Below, one piece after another: positions 22,717-34,948 of a DNA stretch of 64,000 nt; position 1 is the stretch's first letter, and every line of letters begins with the position of its first letter. Source of the DNA: Adiantum capillus-veneris (taxonomy: Eukaryota; Streptophyta; Polypodiopsida; Polypodiales; Pteridaceae). Location: assembly GCA_014529385.2 (NCBI GenBank), contig CM043946.1, positions 34,428,558 to 34,492,557 on the forward strand. Reading direction: 5' to 3'. Below the pieces are notes generated by a model. The model was not told the DNA's origin. It saw nothing but the letters and a program-made list of their open reading frames with translations, and did not search any database. Position numbers and translations under genes: made by a program.

Positions 22717-24289
22717 TGTCATAATAATCAATATCTAATTCTCCTAAATGATTTTCTCATATTAAAACTGATCATTGAATGTGGGGAAGTGCCAGGGGAG
22801 AAAAAGCTAGAATATTGACTAAGCTAGCAGACCAGCCACTGTAGGGATCCAAAGGAGGGAAAATAGGGATCCAAAAGAGGAGCCATCTGCAACAATGGGC
22901 TAAAAAGACCCTAAGGTTCATCCCATTAAGACTTCCAAAATGCTAAGGTTCCAAAATTCAAAGGATGTGTCCAAAGGTCAACCATAGGGGAATTGGATTC
23001 TTTGTGTGTGTCCAAAAAAGTCTTTGCACATCCCTACATAGGAGGGGGCGAGCCTTTCTTGTAGGGGATGAGAGAGAAAGCCACACACACACACACACAC
23101 AAGCTCCCTTTACACGGAATGAGGGACACATGTCAGCTCCCTAGCCCAGATGCCCACAAGGTGTACCCAATTCCTATTGGATGGCCTTGGACGTGGACCA
23201 ATGAGAATTAGGCCAGAGTAAATCTAGTTTAATTAATTTAAAAACACTTAATAAAAGAACCAATGAGAATTAAGTCTCCTAGATGACTATTGGACAGTCT
23301 CCCAAGGGGTCCAATGAGCATTCAGCAGCCCAATGGCTAGCGTGATTCCTATTGGCCAGGAGGCAAAGGGGTCCAATGAGAGTTTAGTTGAATTATTAAA
23401 TTACCTAAAGATCTCACAAAAGTGGAAAGGGGGACACATGCTAGAAGGCTATCACTTATGCTGCTTAATTGTCATTGGCTTGACTTGGAGAGGTCCAATG
23501 AGGGTAGAGCAAGAGCAAAATAGCAAGAGGGCTCGCCCAAGAGAGAGAGGGGGGCTGATTTTTGCAAGGCATTATCACACACACACTCACACACAGTCTA
23601 GGTGTGAAGTAAAGAAGACTATCTCTTCCCAAGCTTTAATGGAGAGCTCATCACCTACTCCAAGCTTGTGAGATAGAAGCCTACATCGACACACTCTTGG
23701 CATGTGGATGCAAATCCAACCAAGAGCCAAGCTTCAATGCATGCTCATCTCCTCTACCAAGCTAATTAATAAGCTAAGCTATGCTAATATGAGTGATTAT
23801 GTGAGGAGATGTACATCTTTCTCGTAAGATACTCCTTCTTCCTCTCAATCTACTGTCATACCCTGCTAGCTCTCACCATCTTCGAAGGTGTGTGAGGTCT
23901 TGGGTCTGAGACCGGGGATAATTCATGTTGTGTTTGCTAAGTGTTTTGCTTAGTGCATGAAGCTTTCATCTTCATTGCACTAGCTAGTCTTGAAGGAACA
24001 CAAAGAATTGTATTGTACAATGTCTCTCTTGATGGGAAAAACCATAATACAAAGCCTTTTGGAGGGGGGACTGGCTCCATGCAAATCCGGTCCTCAACTA
24101 TTGTCAATAGATTAATTTATCTCTCTTTTGAAAGTCTTGTTTATATTATCTAACTAGGTGTTATGCTTTTGTTGCTCTCTCCACCCAAGCACTCTTGTAA
24201 TTCTCATTAGGAATCTATTCTTATGAAATCCCAACTATGTTCATGCTAATTTCCACTACACACAAGTTTTTAGGCCATTAAATGCTACA
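22717..24289 (+). repeat. Right LTR of Gypsy B
   Basis: 1573 bp, TGTCATAATAATC...AATGCTACA, closely matching 8285-9872. It is followed by GTAAG, one base different from the ATAAG target duplication of the left copy, and then by the 3' part of the A LTR. That is the arrangement expected if B lies inside the A LTR. Confidence 0.82.
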
Positions 24290-24610
24290 GTAAGTGAGGA
24301 ACTATGTCTTTTTCGTATGTTAATTCTTCTTCCTCTTCCCTACCCTCATTCCCCGCTAGCTTTCTCCACCTTCAAAGGTGTTTGAGGCCTTGGGATTGAG
24401 GCCGAGGATGTTTAATTATTTTGACAAGATTATGTTATGCTCGTGATGCATGAAGCTTTCCATCTTCATTGCATCACCTAGGTCACAAGGAACACAAAGA
24501 TTGTATTGTACAATTAAACTCTTCAGATGGGAGAATCTATAATACAAAAGCCTATTGGAGGGAAGACTAGCTCTAGATAAATCCGGTCCTCAACTATTAT
24601 CAAGTTCTCC

Positions 24611-24670
<60 letters not shown>

Positions 24671-24824
24671 AATGTATTGTTCGTGCCAAGTTAGTTCAAT
24701 ATATGGTTATGTTGTTACCACTCATTAAGTTCACCCTTCATGTTCTCAAAGTAGTCTCATGAAAATACTCACTCTAATTCTTTTAATTTCGCTATCTTCA
24801 AATTCTTAGGCCATTTACATTACA
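24290..24824 (+). repeat. A-LTR 3' part, second copy
   Basis: Corresponds to 9873-10410 and to the last part of the right A LTR, including a (CT)n tract at 24613-24667, and ends CATTACA directly before a tRNA-Met-type primer site. It is the original A-LTR remainder downstream of B. Confidence 0.82.
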
Positions 24825-25332
24825 TTGGTATCAGAGCTATTGGTTAGTCTTTTCTTACTGAAAGGTCCTTAAGTTTTCCATGAAAGGTTGGACCTTTTCA
24901 TTGCAATAGGGTAAGTGGGATAGGGATCTATTATCTTGGTTGAAAAGGACTTAGTTTGAGGTACATTGTTGGGAACTATAGTCTTAATAATGGAGTCTCT
25001 CGGGGCTTGCCGTTGGCTTAACCAATATTGAGCTACTAGCCAGCTCAACAGGAACCATAATCAACCGAGCAATGGTAGACCCTCTCCACTAGTGTTTGAA
25101 TTCAATAGTGTCTAAACCACGGGTGTGGCTGCTTGAGAACTTATTTTCAAAGGTGAAGAAGAGTAGCGACTAAGGTTTTTGAGGGTAATAAAGCACAACG
25201 TAATTTATACATAAGTTTAATTAGCATGGTTGACAATAACCAAGAGAGTAGAATGAATATTGAAAATTTTGATTTTGCACATGAAGGTGCTAATGATGAT
25301 GCCGCCATGTGTGTCAATTATCTTGTTACTAG
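24825..25332 (+). pseudogene. Gypsy A leader and gag start (copy 2)
   Basis: Duplicates 10411-10920 almost base for base. Gag starts with ATG at 25226 ('MVDNNQESRMNIENFDF') and is cut at 25332 by the LTR of element D, with ACTAG/CTAG repeated at the far side (36550-36554). Gag homology resumes at 36551. Confidence 0.8.
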
Positions 25333-26353
25333 TGAGGCGGTCCGGGGCGGGCAACAAGAGAGGCGACCTCTAAACACCCCTCAAGGCTCCCGTGCTGCTC
25401 AATTGGGGCTGGGGCAACCACAAGCACAACACAACAACAAACCCACATCCAAACCCAAACAAGATAGGGGCACCACCTAGTTATGGTATGCGAACTAGGA
25501 CGCAAGAGAGATTTTGGCACAACCAAGAAGATGCACCACACAACACACACAAACAACCTCACACCAAGACACACACAAATTGGACCAGAGAGAGTTAGAG
25601 CAAAGGGAAGAGAGAGAGAAAAGGATCTTGCGTAATACCTTATTTGTGACTTGCAAATGGAGATGGTTCGTTATGATGCTATCGTAGAACTTGTATAAAA
25701 CTCACTCTATGCTTAGTGATTGCTAAACATTGCCAACACACACACACATTGTCTTAGGGTGTGGGAGACCTCTCACCACAATACCCTCTTACAATGGACA
25801 CAAAATTGGCAATTAAAACACACTAAAACACTTCCCAAAGCAAGATCAAACAATAGACCTCAAAATACACAAGTCACCTTGAATTCACCAAACTGTATTT
25901 CATAAATGGAAGGACGAAGATTTGAACGTCGAATCACGCCTTTGATGCACCAAACCTCAATTTATTGATAATGAAGGAGCATATACAATAGTGGTTTTGA
26001 GATTTGTGGAACTCACGCTCTCTCACTTGCAATGTGTAGCTTGAAGGCTTCTCTCACACCAAGAGTGAAGCTCACAAGTGGTTGCTACACCTAAGTCTCT
26101 CCTCACGCATAGAGTGTTGGGGTGCTATGTGAGATGTTGGAGGTTGTTTTACAAGAAGGAGAGGGGCCTATTTATAGGTTGGAGACCCCTCATTAAGATT
26201 ATTGGAAATCCTAATTTACAAGCTCACAAATCAGGATTATGATTTTTTTGAATATCAAAACATTGCGGGCCTTCTTTGTCTGCTTGAGTCATGGGTGTGG
26301 GCTCAAAAGAGAGAATTATTGATGGTAGATAAGGTGAAAGTAAGTTTTAAGGA

Positions 26354-26406
<53 letters not shown>

Positions 26407-28027
26407 ACTATACATGTCTTGAGGTGAGGTGTCTTTTATGGTTAGGTCAATGCTATTTTGTGTTAGTATGTTAGTCGTTAGTAATCACTAGAAAGTTAAT
26501 GTTACATTTACAATGGGTAGAGTGAGTTGATTTGATGAAGGAAGAGGGGTGAATTAAAAGAGAATCATTGAGATGGTGAAGCTTTGAAGAAGCTTGAACT
26601 CACCCTTGTGTAGATTGTGGAAAAAATGACCGCTGGTCTTCTTCTTCTTCTTCGCTTCTTTACGCCGCCGCCACGGTTGACCACCACGATGAAAAGAGGA
26701 TTTGTTGATGAAAAATCCTCAATTTTCAGAAGTTATCATGGTTAAGATGCTGAATTTTAGATATTTTAGGAGAGGTAAATGAAATTGTAACATAGAAGCA
26801 ATAGAGAGAGACATGGAGAGGGTGTATGTATGTACAGGTTCATAAAAGAACTATAGGGATGAGAGAGAAGGGTAATGGTGAAGAGGGTGGGAGAAGCCAT
26901 GGAAATTGCAGGTTGGAGTGAGGGAAGGAGAGGGAGGGATGTGTAAGAGTGAGTAGGTGTGTGGAAGGGTGAGAGAAGACTAAGGGCTACTTGTGAGAAA
27001 AGTGGGCAGACTGGGGTCCACTCAAAAAATCATAGCTCACCGCTGGTAGCTCCAAAAATCATGAAAACATTTGAGGTGATTATTCAGAGCGTGGGCTACA
27101 TTTTCTCTTTTGACCACCGCTCCAAATTCGGAGTGGAGATAGGTGCCAAAATTCTCACCAAAAAGCCTGTTTTTTATGCCTGCAAAAGTCTTTTAGTGGT
27201 CCCCTCCTTTGTTGAATTTGTACAATGCATCCAAGAGTGAGCCCCTCCTTTGTCATATTATAATACAAAGCATTCAAGTTGCCCTTGACCCATGCATGAA
27301 GGAGGATTATTGGTGAAATAAGAAATATATACATGGTGGGACTAGTGTATGGACTATTCATGGACTTTAGCTCAATGAGCACATGGTGTTAGAATAATGA
27401 GTAAAAATAATAATAATGAGTAAAAATAATAATAAAAATATGGAGGAGTTATGGATATGGAAAGATATTGGAATCATATGATATGGTCCCTCCTTGAATT
27501 ATTTTGGGTGAAAGAGAAAAAGGTATGCAAGTAAATAATATAATAAAAGTAACCAATGAGTAGAAATCAATTTTTTGTTTTCACGAGGGTGAGGGTGAAA
27601 ATGTGGGAGTGATTTGTATAAAGGAAAAATATGAGGTTAGAGTATGTACATATTGGCAAAAAATATAATTATGGTGTAAGAGGATGAAAGAAGGTGTACA
27701 TAGGTTTAATAAAACGCACACCTAAGTAGAAATATTTAAATAAAATACCAAAATAATTATAAAAAATCCCTATATTTAGGCCATATATACAATGAAATAT
27801 TTACACACAAAGAGTTCATAATATACTTTTATTTTTTTATTTTTTTTTGGCTCACCTAGCCCAGTGACTAGCTAGCTGAGGGTTTTTAAGAAGATATGGG
27901 AAAAGCCCCCTAACTCACACACGCCTATGTACGGTGAAATGGTAGGGATAGCCATAGCGTTTGGGTGAATTTGGTAGGGTGGAGTAACTTAGTATGGCAA
28001 TTATGGAGAGCCGAAAAACGGCTATCA
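25333..28027 (-). repeat. Element D 3' LTR
   Basis: 2695 bp. It includes a (GA)n tract at 26356-26404 and a minus-strand TATA box (ACCTATAAATAG, 26168-26179), and carries an extra ~20-bp duplication of 'AATGAGTAAAAATAAT' near 27400-27430 that is absent from the other LTR. The minus-strand purine tract GGGGGAGGG lies just inside at 28031-28041. Confidence 0.9.
26168..26179 (-). promoter_or_regulatory. TATA box of element D LTR (3' copy)
   Basis: On the minus strand the sequence is ACCTATAAATAGGCCCC, a good plant TATA box in the sense orientation of the element. The identical box lies at 34711-34723 in the 5' LTR, where it would drive genomic RNA. Confidence 0.6.
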
Positions 28028-28053
28028 CTAGCCCTCCCCCAGGATGATGATAT

Positions 28054-28979
28054 TCATGTACCATCATAAAGAATCTTTTCCAAAGAGAGTGCTTCAGAGT
28101 CCTTGACGAGATATGAGACAGCGGCCTTTGGACAGATCTTTGGTAGATCCTTTGGTAGAAGGCGACTCAAATAGGGCTTCAAGCGATACCCGTTTACCTT
28201 CCTAGAGTGCTCTTTACCATTCAAGTCCATAAGCTGATAGTAACTAGAATTGAAAGCCTTCTTGACTATGTATGGCCCTTGCCATCTAGTTTCAAACTTG
28301 GCATCAAAACGATTGTCAAGTCGATTATCATACCTTAGCACAAGCTCTCCTTCCTTGATGCCTTTGTCCTTCAGTTTCTTGTCGAGCTTCTCCTTTGTCT
28401 GTGTGGCTTTCCTCTTATAGCACTCGTATGCTGCTTCTCTTTTCCACTCAAGCTCAGCTAAGGTAAGAAGTCGATCCATCCATGCTTCTTGATCATCTTG
28501 TGGTGATTTGCCATGAAGTCGCATTGTTGGAATGTTTATTTCGATAGGCTGCAAAGCCTCTTGACCATATACCAAGTGAAATGGTGTGAACTCCGTGGCT
28601 TCCCTATATGTGGTTCGATATGCCCACAAGGCACCATCCAAGAAGTCATCCCATAATTTTGTCTTGTTTTGCACCATCTTTCTAATGATTCCTGCAACGA
28701 CACCATTAGCCTTCTCCACCAATCCATTTGACTGTGGGTAGTATGGTGTGCTATGACGATGTAGAATGTGAAGTTCTTCACAAACTTCTGTGAGCAAGCC
28801 CTTCCTAAACCCTGGACCATTATCAGAAACAATCTCCAAAGGTGTGCCAAATCTGCAACAAATGTGATTGTACACAAACTTGCTAACTGTCCTCTCATTC
28901 ACTCTTGCCACACTTTGAGCTTCCACCCACCTAGTCATATAGTCTACAGCCACTGGAATGTAGAGTTTACCATTTTTGT
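28054..28979 (-). pseudogene. Element D integrase
   Basis: Reads 'VDYMTRWVEAQSVARVNE' (first Asp of DDE), 'FGTPLEIVSDNGPGF' (second Asp), and 'YYPQSNGLVEKANGVV' (Glu). The GPY-like C-terminus 'FETRWQGPYIVKKAF..SYYQLMDLNGKE' is followed by about 60 residues without a chromodomain. A 1-nt loss in a poly-A run near 28975 separates it from the upstream pol frame. It would insert the cDNA; the zinc-binding part is encoded in the preceding frame. Confidence 0.88.
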
Positions 28980-31441
28980 CCTAGGCAGAGGACCCATAGC
29001 ATCAATGCCCCACTTTTCAAAGGGTCCATTTGCAAGCACTATTTGCCTCGGGCCATGCACCAATCTTCTATTTCCATTTATCTGACAATTGTGACAACTT
29101 TTACACCAATGTTGAACATCCACATGCAAGCTTGGCCAAACATACCCCGCAAGCAAAATCTTCTTCACAGTTGATTCATGGGCAAAATGACCACCACATG
29201 CCTCTTCATGCAAACCTTTTAGAATGGCTGGAATTTCCTTGATAGTTGGTACTCTTCTACACACTTGATCCTTCCCTCTTTGATAGAGGGAGCCTTCTAG
29301 GAAGAGATATGCGCTTGCCTTCTTCATGAGTCTCCTCTTCTGAGCTTTTGTGAAGTCTGGTGGAAACTCGCCCTCCAAAATGTAGCTAATAATGGGAGTC
29401 AATGACTCCAATCCCTGGTATCTTGGTTGCTTGACAGTTGCTGCCACCATGATGACCTGCACTTCTTTCTCAACACATGTAACTACTTGCTGTGCAAGTA
29501 AATCGGCATCTTCATTCTGTTTCCTAAGAATATGATATAGTTGCACTTCTTCAAATTGATTAAACAATCTACGAATGGCATGAAATTTTGTCCGTAAGCT
29601 TTCATTCTTGCATGCCCAAATGCCTAAAATCTGTTTAACAATGAGCAGTGCATCTCCCTTTACCATGAGGCGTTGTATCCCTTGACCAATGCACATCTTT
29701 AAACCATGAAGTAGTGTGTCGTATTCTGCTTCATTGTTGCTAGTTGAACCTGGTAGATTGACCTTCTCTTTCATGACCACCTCTCCACTTGGGTTGAGCA
29801 ACACTAGCCCTCCCTCTGCTTTCCCTGTGGCTCGTCGAAAAGCTCCATCAAAGAACAAGGTAAAAGCATTGGGAATACTTTTTGGTGGTGGCAATGGTAG
29901 GGTCTTTACTTGAGGCACCTTAATTTCCTTCTCATGTACCCTATAAGTGAGAATCCCTGCCAATTGTGCACGCACACTATCTTCTACCTTGAAAGAGTAT
30001 TGAAACTCTTGCAACTCCATAATCCACTTTGAGATCCTAGTACTAAGATTCATTTGAGATGACACCCAAGGGAACAAATTCTCTGCGGTGAGGATTACAA
30101 AAGGTTTTGGGAGCAAGTAGGATCTAAACTTTCTCACCGCAAACATGAGAGAAAGCATCATGAGTTCTGCTTCTGTGTAGTCTCTCTCCAAAGCATTCAT
30201 GACCCTACTAGCAAAGTAGATGGGTCGCATCCTTGTACTGTGGGGATCTTGTTGTAGCAACACGGCACCAATTGTTTCCCTTCCAACACTAGAGCTAACA
30301 AAGAATGTGTACTCCCAACAAGGAGGCATGAGTGTTGGTAGCTCTGACAAAATGACTTTAATGTTACAAAAATACTCTTCAAGCTCATCAGACCATGCAA
30401 ATTCTACTTGTTGTGTCAACTTTTGCAAAGGATGAAGCAACTCCGAGGCTAAGTGAATGAAGCGTGACATATACTTCACCTTCTGAATGAAAGAGATGAC
30501 CTCCTTAAGACTCTTCGGTGATGGGAGCTCAATAAGAGCCTTTGCCTTTGAAGGATCCACATCAATGCCTTTATAGGAAACCTTGTGACCGAGCAAGATC
30601 ACTTCATCCTCACCTATGTGGCACTTGTCGGGATTGAGTTGACCTCCCATGTCGTAGAGCTTCTTTAAACCTTCTTCTACCCTTTGTAGATGCAATGATT
30701 TTGAGCTATAAATACAGAAATCATCAATGAACACCCTAATTGACTTTCCAAAGAATGCTTGAAACACCATGTTCATGAAACGTTGGAATGTTGCAGGAGC
30801 ATTTGTCAGACCAAATGGCATGACTCTAAAAGCATAACAACCCCAAGGAGTGATAAAGGTTGTTTTCAATTGATCCTCCAATGCGATACCTATTTGAAAG
30901 TAACCTGAGTAGCCATCACACACAGTGTACTTCTCATGACCAGCTACCTCATTTAGTATCTCATCCTGAAATGGGAGGGGAAAGTGATCTCTTTTTGTTG
31001 CCTCATTGAGTGGACGGTAATCCACACACACCCTCCACTTTCGTTTTTCTTAGGAGTGACAACGGGAGAGACCCACTCTGAATTCTCCACTGGATAAATG
31101 AAACCTGCTGCTAGAAGCTTTCTTACCTCCTTGAGTAAAGCCTGCTCCTTGATGACTCCTAGCCTTCGTAGCTTCTGAGCCTTAGGTGTGGCCTCTGGCT
31201 TCAACTCAATTTTGTGTTGAACAGCATCTACTCCACGCACATCGGCGTAGTCTTTAGCAAAAATCCTAGGAAATTTCCTTAGCACACATTTGAACTCCTC
31301 TCTTTCATCCTTTGTAAGTGTTGTTGATAGAATACCTTCCAGCATCCCTTCATCTTGAACACCTTCGTTCTCTTGAGGACCTACGTCCTCCAAGCCTTGA
31401 CAAGAGGTCTCTTGGTTGCTTGGCTTAAACCTTACCCCCAT
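28944..31441 (-). pseudogene. Element D reverse transcriptase and two RNase H domains
   Basis: RT begins 'EVRKLLAAGFIYPVENSEWVSPVV', breaks by a frameshift near 31040, and continues 'CVDYRPLNEATKRDHFPLPF', '[17 protein letters not shown]' and 'FIDDFCIYS'. The ordinary Gypsy RNase H follows in degenerate form: the usual first Asp position reads 'FFVSSSVGRETIGAVLLQ'. A second, full RNase H has Asp-Glu-Asp-Asp in 'LFFDGAF', 'NNEAEYDTL', 'VKGDALLIV' and 'NEDADLLAQ'. An HHCC integrase zinc region follows ('HEEACGGHFAHEST', 'CHNCQINGN'). The dual-RNase-H layout is known from the Tat branch of plant Gypsy elements. Confidence 0.88.
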
Positions 31442-31444
31442 GAC

Positions 31445-32206
31445 TTAGATGGAAGACTCCTCTTCAGTAATGCTGCCGCTACTTTCTTCTTCTGAAGTGC
31501 TATCGGTCCAACCTTCTTCCGTCTCACTTTGAGATGATTCTTCATGGAGCTCCTCTTGGCGTTGCTCCTTCATGTCAAAGACAACCTTCTTATGATTGTC
31601 GTTCCTGCAAATTAGCTTTCCAGTCTCCCAATCCTGCAAGGCTCGCATTTTCATTAGCCATGTTCTCCCTAGGATAAATGGGTAACCATTTCCTTTGGTA
31701 GACATGACATAGAAATCCACTGCCTTCTTAATGCCAAAGGCCTCCACAAAAACATTTTTACAAATGCCTACGCACCTAGCCTTGCTATTGTTTGCCATTT
31801 TCACTTTGATTTCAGGTGTCTCATGGATGTGCATGCCTAATCTTTGCATGAGCCCTTCTGTCATGATGCAAATTTGTGCACCCCCATCCACTAGACCTTT
31901 CCTAACCAATCTTCCTTTTATGTAACAATCTAGCACAGGTGTAATATCCTCGTTCATTTCAGCATGTGTAATTTTTACAACAGGAAAACTCTCTTTTACC
32001 TTTCTCCTAGTGCTAACTGCCTTTGTTAAATCCCTCCTAACTTGTGGGCATAATGCAAGAAACTGAGGCCATGAGATATCAGGACCCTTACCTCGCATGT
32101 CTTCCAACAGGTTGTATGGAGCCATACCATGTCCAAGAGGGAAGTCTTGGAGATTGATACGACGTCGAGTCCTCTTAGCTTCCTTGGTCTCCTTTGCCTT
32201 TTTGCC
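31445..32206 (-). pseudogene. Element D aspartic protease region
   Basis: Contains 'RKGLVDGGAQICIMTEGLMQRLG', the active-site segment with Asp-Gly-Gly in place of Asp-Thr/Ser-Gly, then 'VDFYVMSTKGNGYPFILGRTWLMKM', the ILG motif region. A Glu/Ser-rich tail follows. The same frame as gag continues into it after a TAA at 32207-32209, and a TAA at 31445-31447 separates it from RT. An active protease would cut the polyprotein. Confidence 0.75.
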
Positions 32207-33262
32207 TTATCCATGGTCACTCTGTGATGTGACTCCTTCTTTCTCTTTACCTTTCCCTCGGCCACGCTTAATGCCATTCGCTTCCATGTCAACCTCATTT
32301 GAATTTGTCACCTCTACCACATGCACATTTGGATCTGGCAAAGGTGGAACTCCTTCTACCCCTTGTGGAGGTGGTCTTGGTCCATTTGGCCTTTGTAGAA
32401 GCCTTGGTTGTTGACCAGCTCCTTCTCCTGCATTCATCACTGGGTAATTCAAGTGAGGTCTCCCTGGCTCTCCACGGGGCCAAGGACAATTATACATCCC
32501 ATGTCCAGACTCTCCGCAATTCCAACATTGCAAGACTCTCCTAGGTCATGGGTCTCGCTCTTCAGACTTCTTTGCTTGTCCCTTTGGACCTACAGCTTGT
32601 GCAAGGTGAATTGACAGGCTGCTTAAAGATTCATTTAACTTCTCAATCACTTCAGCCGTTACCTCAGGAAGCTCCCTAGATTTTGATGCTTGTGACTTAC
32701 CTTTGGGTCTAAGACCTTCTATTGGAACCTCTCCCCTTAAGCACTTGAGTTTCCTATACTTCTCAGCATCCCTAGTTTCCGCTGCATCAAAAGTAGCAGG
32801 TGCACCCGCCTCAACTTTTACCTTAAGGTCAGGAAAGAGTCCAGCTATGAACCTCTCCTTCTTTAAAAATTCTGCACCATCACCAGGGCTAGCAACATTT
32901 CGTATCCATAGAGCCCAAAGACGTAGAAACTCTTGCTTGTACAAGTAGTAGTCATCTAAGTCTTTTTGCTTATGAGAAACAATGTCTTGCCATAGTTTTT
33001 GAGTGTTTTGGGGATCAAAGAAGTATCTCTTAAAACGATTCAAAACTTCTGTGTAATTCCCCTTAACTTCCTCAGGCAAAGAGTCAAACCAAGTGCTAGC
33101 ATCTTTCCTAAGGACCACCTCAAACATTTCTACACGTTCTTGATCAGTTACTATCCTCTTGATATGGCAAGACATCTTGAAATTCGCTAAAAATAATTCA
33201 GCATCCTCTCCAGGCTCTCCAAAGAAAAGAGGATACCCAGACATTTGGCGTTGGCTTTCCAT
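32207..33262 (-). pseudogene. Element D Gag
   Basis: Starts with ATG at 33262 ('MESQRQMSGYPLFFGEPGED'). The Retrotrans_gag domain shows 'DASTWFDSLPEEVKGNYTEVLNRFKRYF' and 'YLYKQEFLRLW'. A coiled, charged region follows, then an in-frame TGA near 32546, and then a CCHC knuckle 'CWNCGESGHGMYNCP' with a proline/glycine-rich and basic tail. The primer-binding region of the element (minus strand, TTTTGGTGCCCCCACTGAGG) lies at 33856-33875, between the 5' LTR and gag. Confidence 0.85.
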
Positions 33263-33876
33263 TGAATTGATTTCAAAGTGACACCCGTTTTTGTTTTTCT
33301 TTCTTAAAAAGATTTACACAATAATGTTTTCTAGCTTGCAATCTATTCTACAACAAAATAAAGATATTCACATCAAACGACCTATGATAATCAATAAGAG
33401 GTAGGATGACAGGGTTTGGTGATGCGAGAATTTCTCCTACTCTTTGGGTACCAAACATGAACACCATACGTTGTTGAAAATGGATTTTCCTACTAATTGC
33501 AATGTTTATTCTAATGTGTGGAGTGAAATGGAAGGGGAAAACCTCTATTCCTGGGCCATTATCCATGGTCTATGCATGACCTAATGCTTAAAACAAAACA
33601 AAAATATAGACGTCCAAACTAAGGTCGTACCTAATGAGAGGCAAAATAAAAGGATTTACTGAAGCGTTTATCTCGGTCAACCTAAGAGGACCTAAAATTC
33701 TACGAATGACACGTTGAAATTGCAACTTAGTACTAACAATTATGTGTACCTTTTGCCTTGCAATGGGAATGAAGGGATCATACAAATTTTCATGATTCAT
33801 GCAAACTACTTGACTATGCTAAAGGTTGATTCTACACAAAAATACACAAGCCGTTCCTCAGTGGGGGCACCAAAAT

Positions 33877-34897
33877 TGAGGCGGTTCGGGGCGGGCAACA
33901 AGAGAGGCGACCTCTAAACACCCCTCAAGGCTCCCGTGCTGCTCAATTGGGGCTGGGGCAACCACAAGCACAACACAACAACAAACCCACATCCAAACCC
34001 AAACAAGATAGGGGCACCACCTAGTTATGGTATGCGAACTAGGACGCAAGAGAGATTTTGGCACAACCAAGAAGATGCACCACACAACACACACAAACAA
34101 CCTCACACCAAGACACACACAAATTGGACCAGAGAGAGTTAGAGCAAAGGGAAGAGAGAGAGAAAAGGATCTTGCGTAATACCTTATTTGTGACTTGCAA
34201 ATGGAGATGGTTCGTTATGATGCTATCGTAGAACTTGTATAAAACTCACTCTATGCTTAGTGATTGCTAAACATTGCCAACACACACACACATTGTCTTA
34301 GGGTGTGGGAGACCTCTCACCACAATACCCTCTTACAATGGACACAAAATTGGCAATTAAAACACACTAAAACACTTCCCAAAGCAAGATCAAACAATAG
34401 ACCTCAAAATACACAAGTCACCTTGAATTCACCAAACTGTATTTCATAAATGGAAGGACGAAGATTTGAACGTCGAATCACGCCTTTGATGCACCAAACC
34501 TCAATTTATTGATGATGAAGGAGCATATACAATAGTGGTTTTGAGATTTGTGGAACTCACGCTCTCTCACTTGCAATGTGTAGCTTGAAGGCTTCTCTCA
34601 CACCAAGAGTGAAGCTCACAAGTGGTTGCTACACCTAAGTCTCTCCTCACGCATAGAGTGTTGGGGTGCTATGTGAGATGTTGGAGGTTGTTTTACAAGA
34701 AGGAGAGGGGCCTATTTATAGGTTGGAGACCCCTCATTAAGATTATTGGAAATCCTAATTTACAAGCTCACAAATCAGGATTATGATTTTTTTGAATATC
34801 AAAACATTGCGGGCCTTCTTTGTCTGCTTGAGTCATGGGTGTGGGCTCAAAAGAGAGAATTATTGATGGTAGATAAGGTGAAAGTAAGTTTTAAGGA

Positions 34898-34948
<51 letters not shown>

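Noticed and set aside
23333-23671. 112-codon plus-strand frame
   Set aside because: Lies inside the right B LTR, is not kept intact in the other B LTR, and includes a CA repeat.
8285-24824. One large Gypsy with 2.1-kb LTRs (8285-10410 and 22717-24824)
   Set aside because: Each '2.1-kb LTR' is a B LTR plus the 3' part of the A LTR, with the ATAAG target duplication between them; the right A LTR shows the uninterrupted form, so nesting plus duplication fits better.
26959-27240. 93-codon frame found identically at 35501-35782
   Set aside because: Repeated because it lies at the same place in both LTRs of element D; no protein motif and wrong strand for the element's genes.
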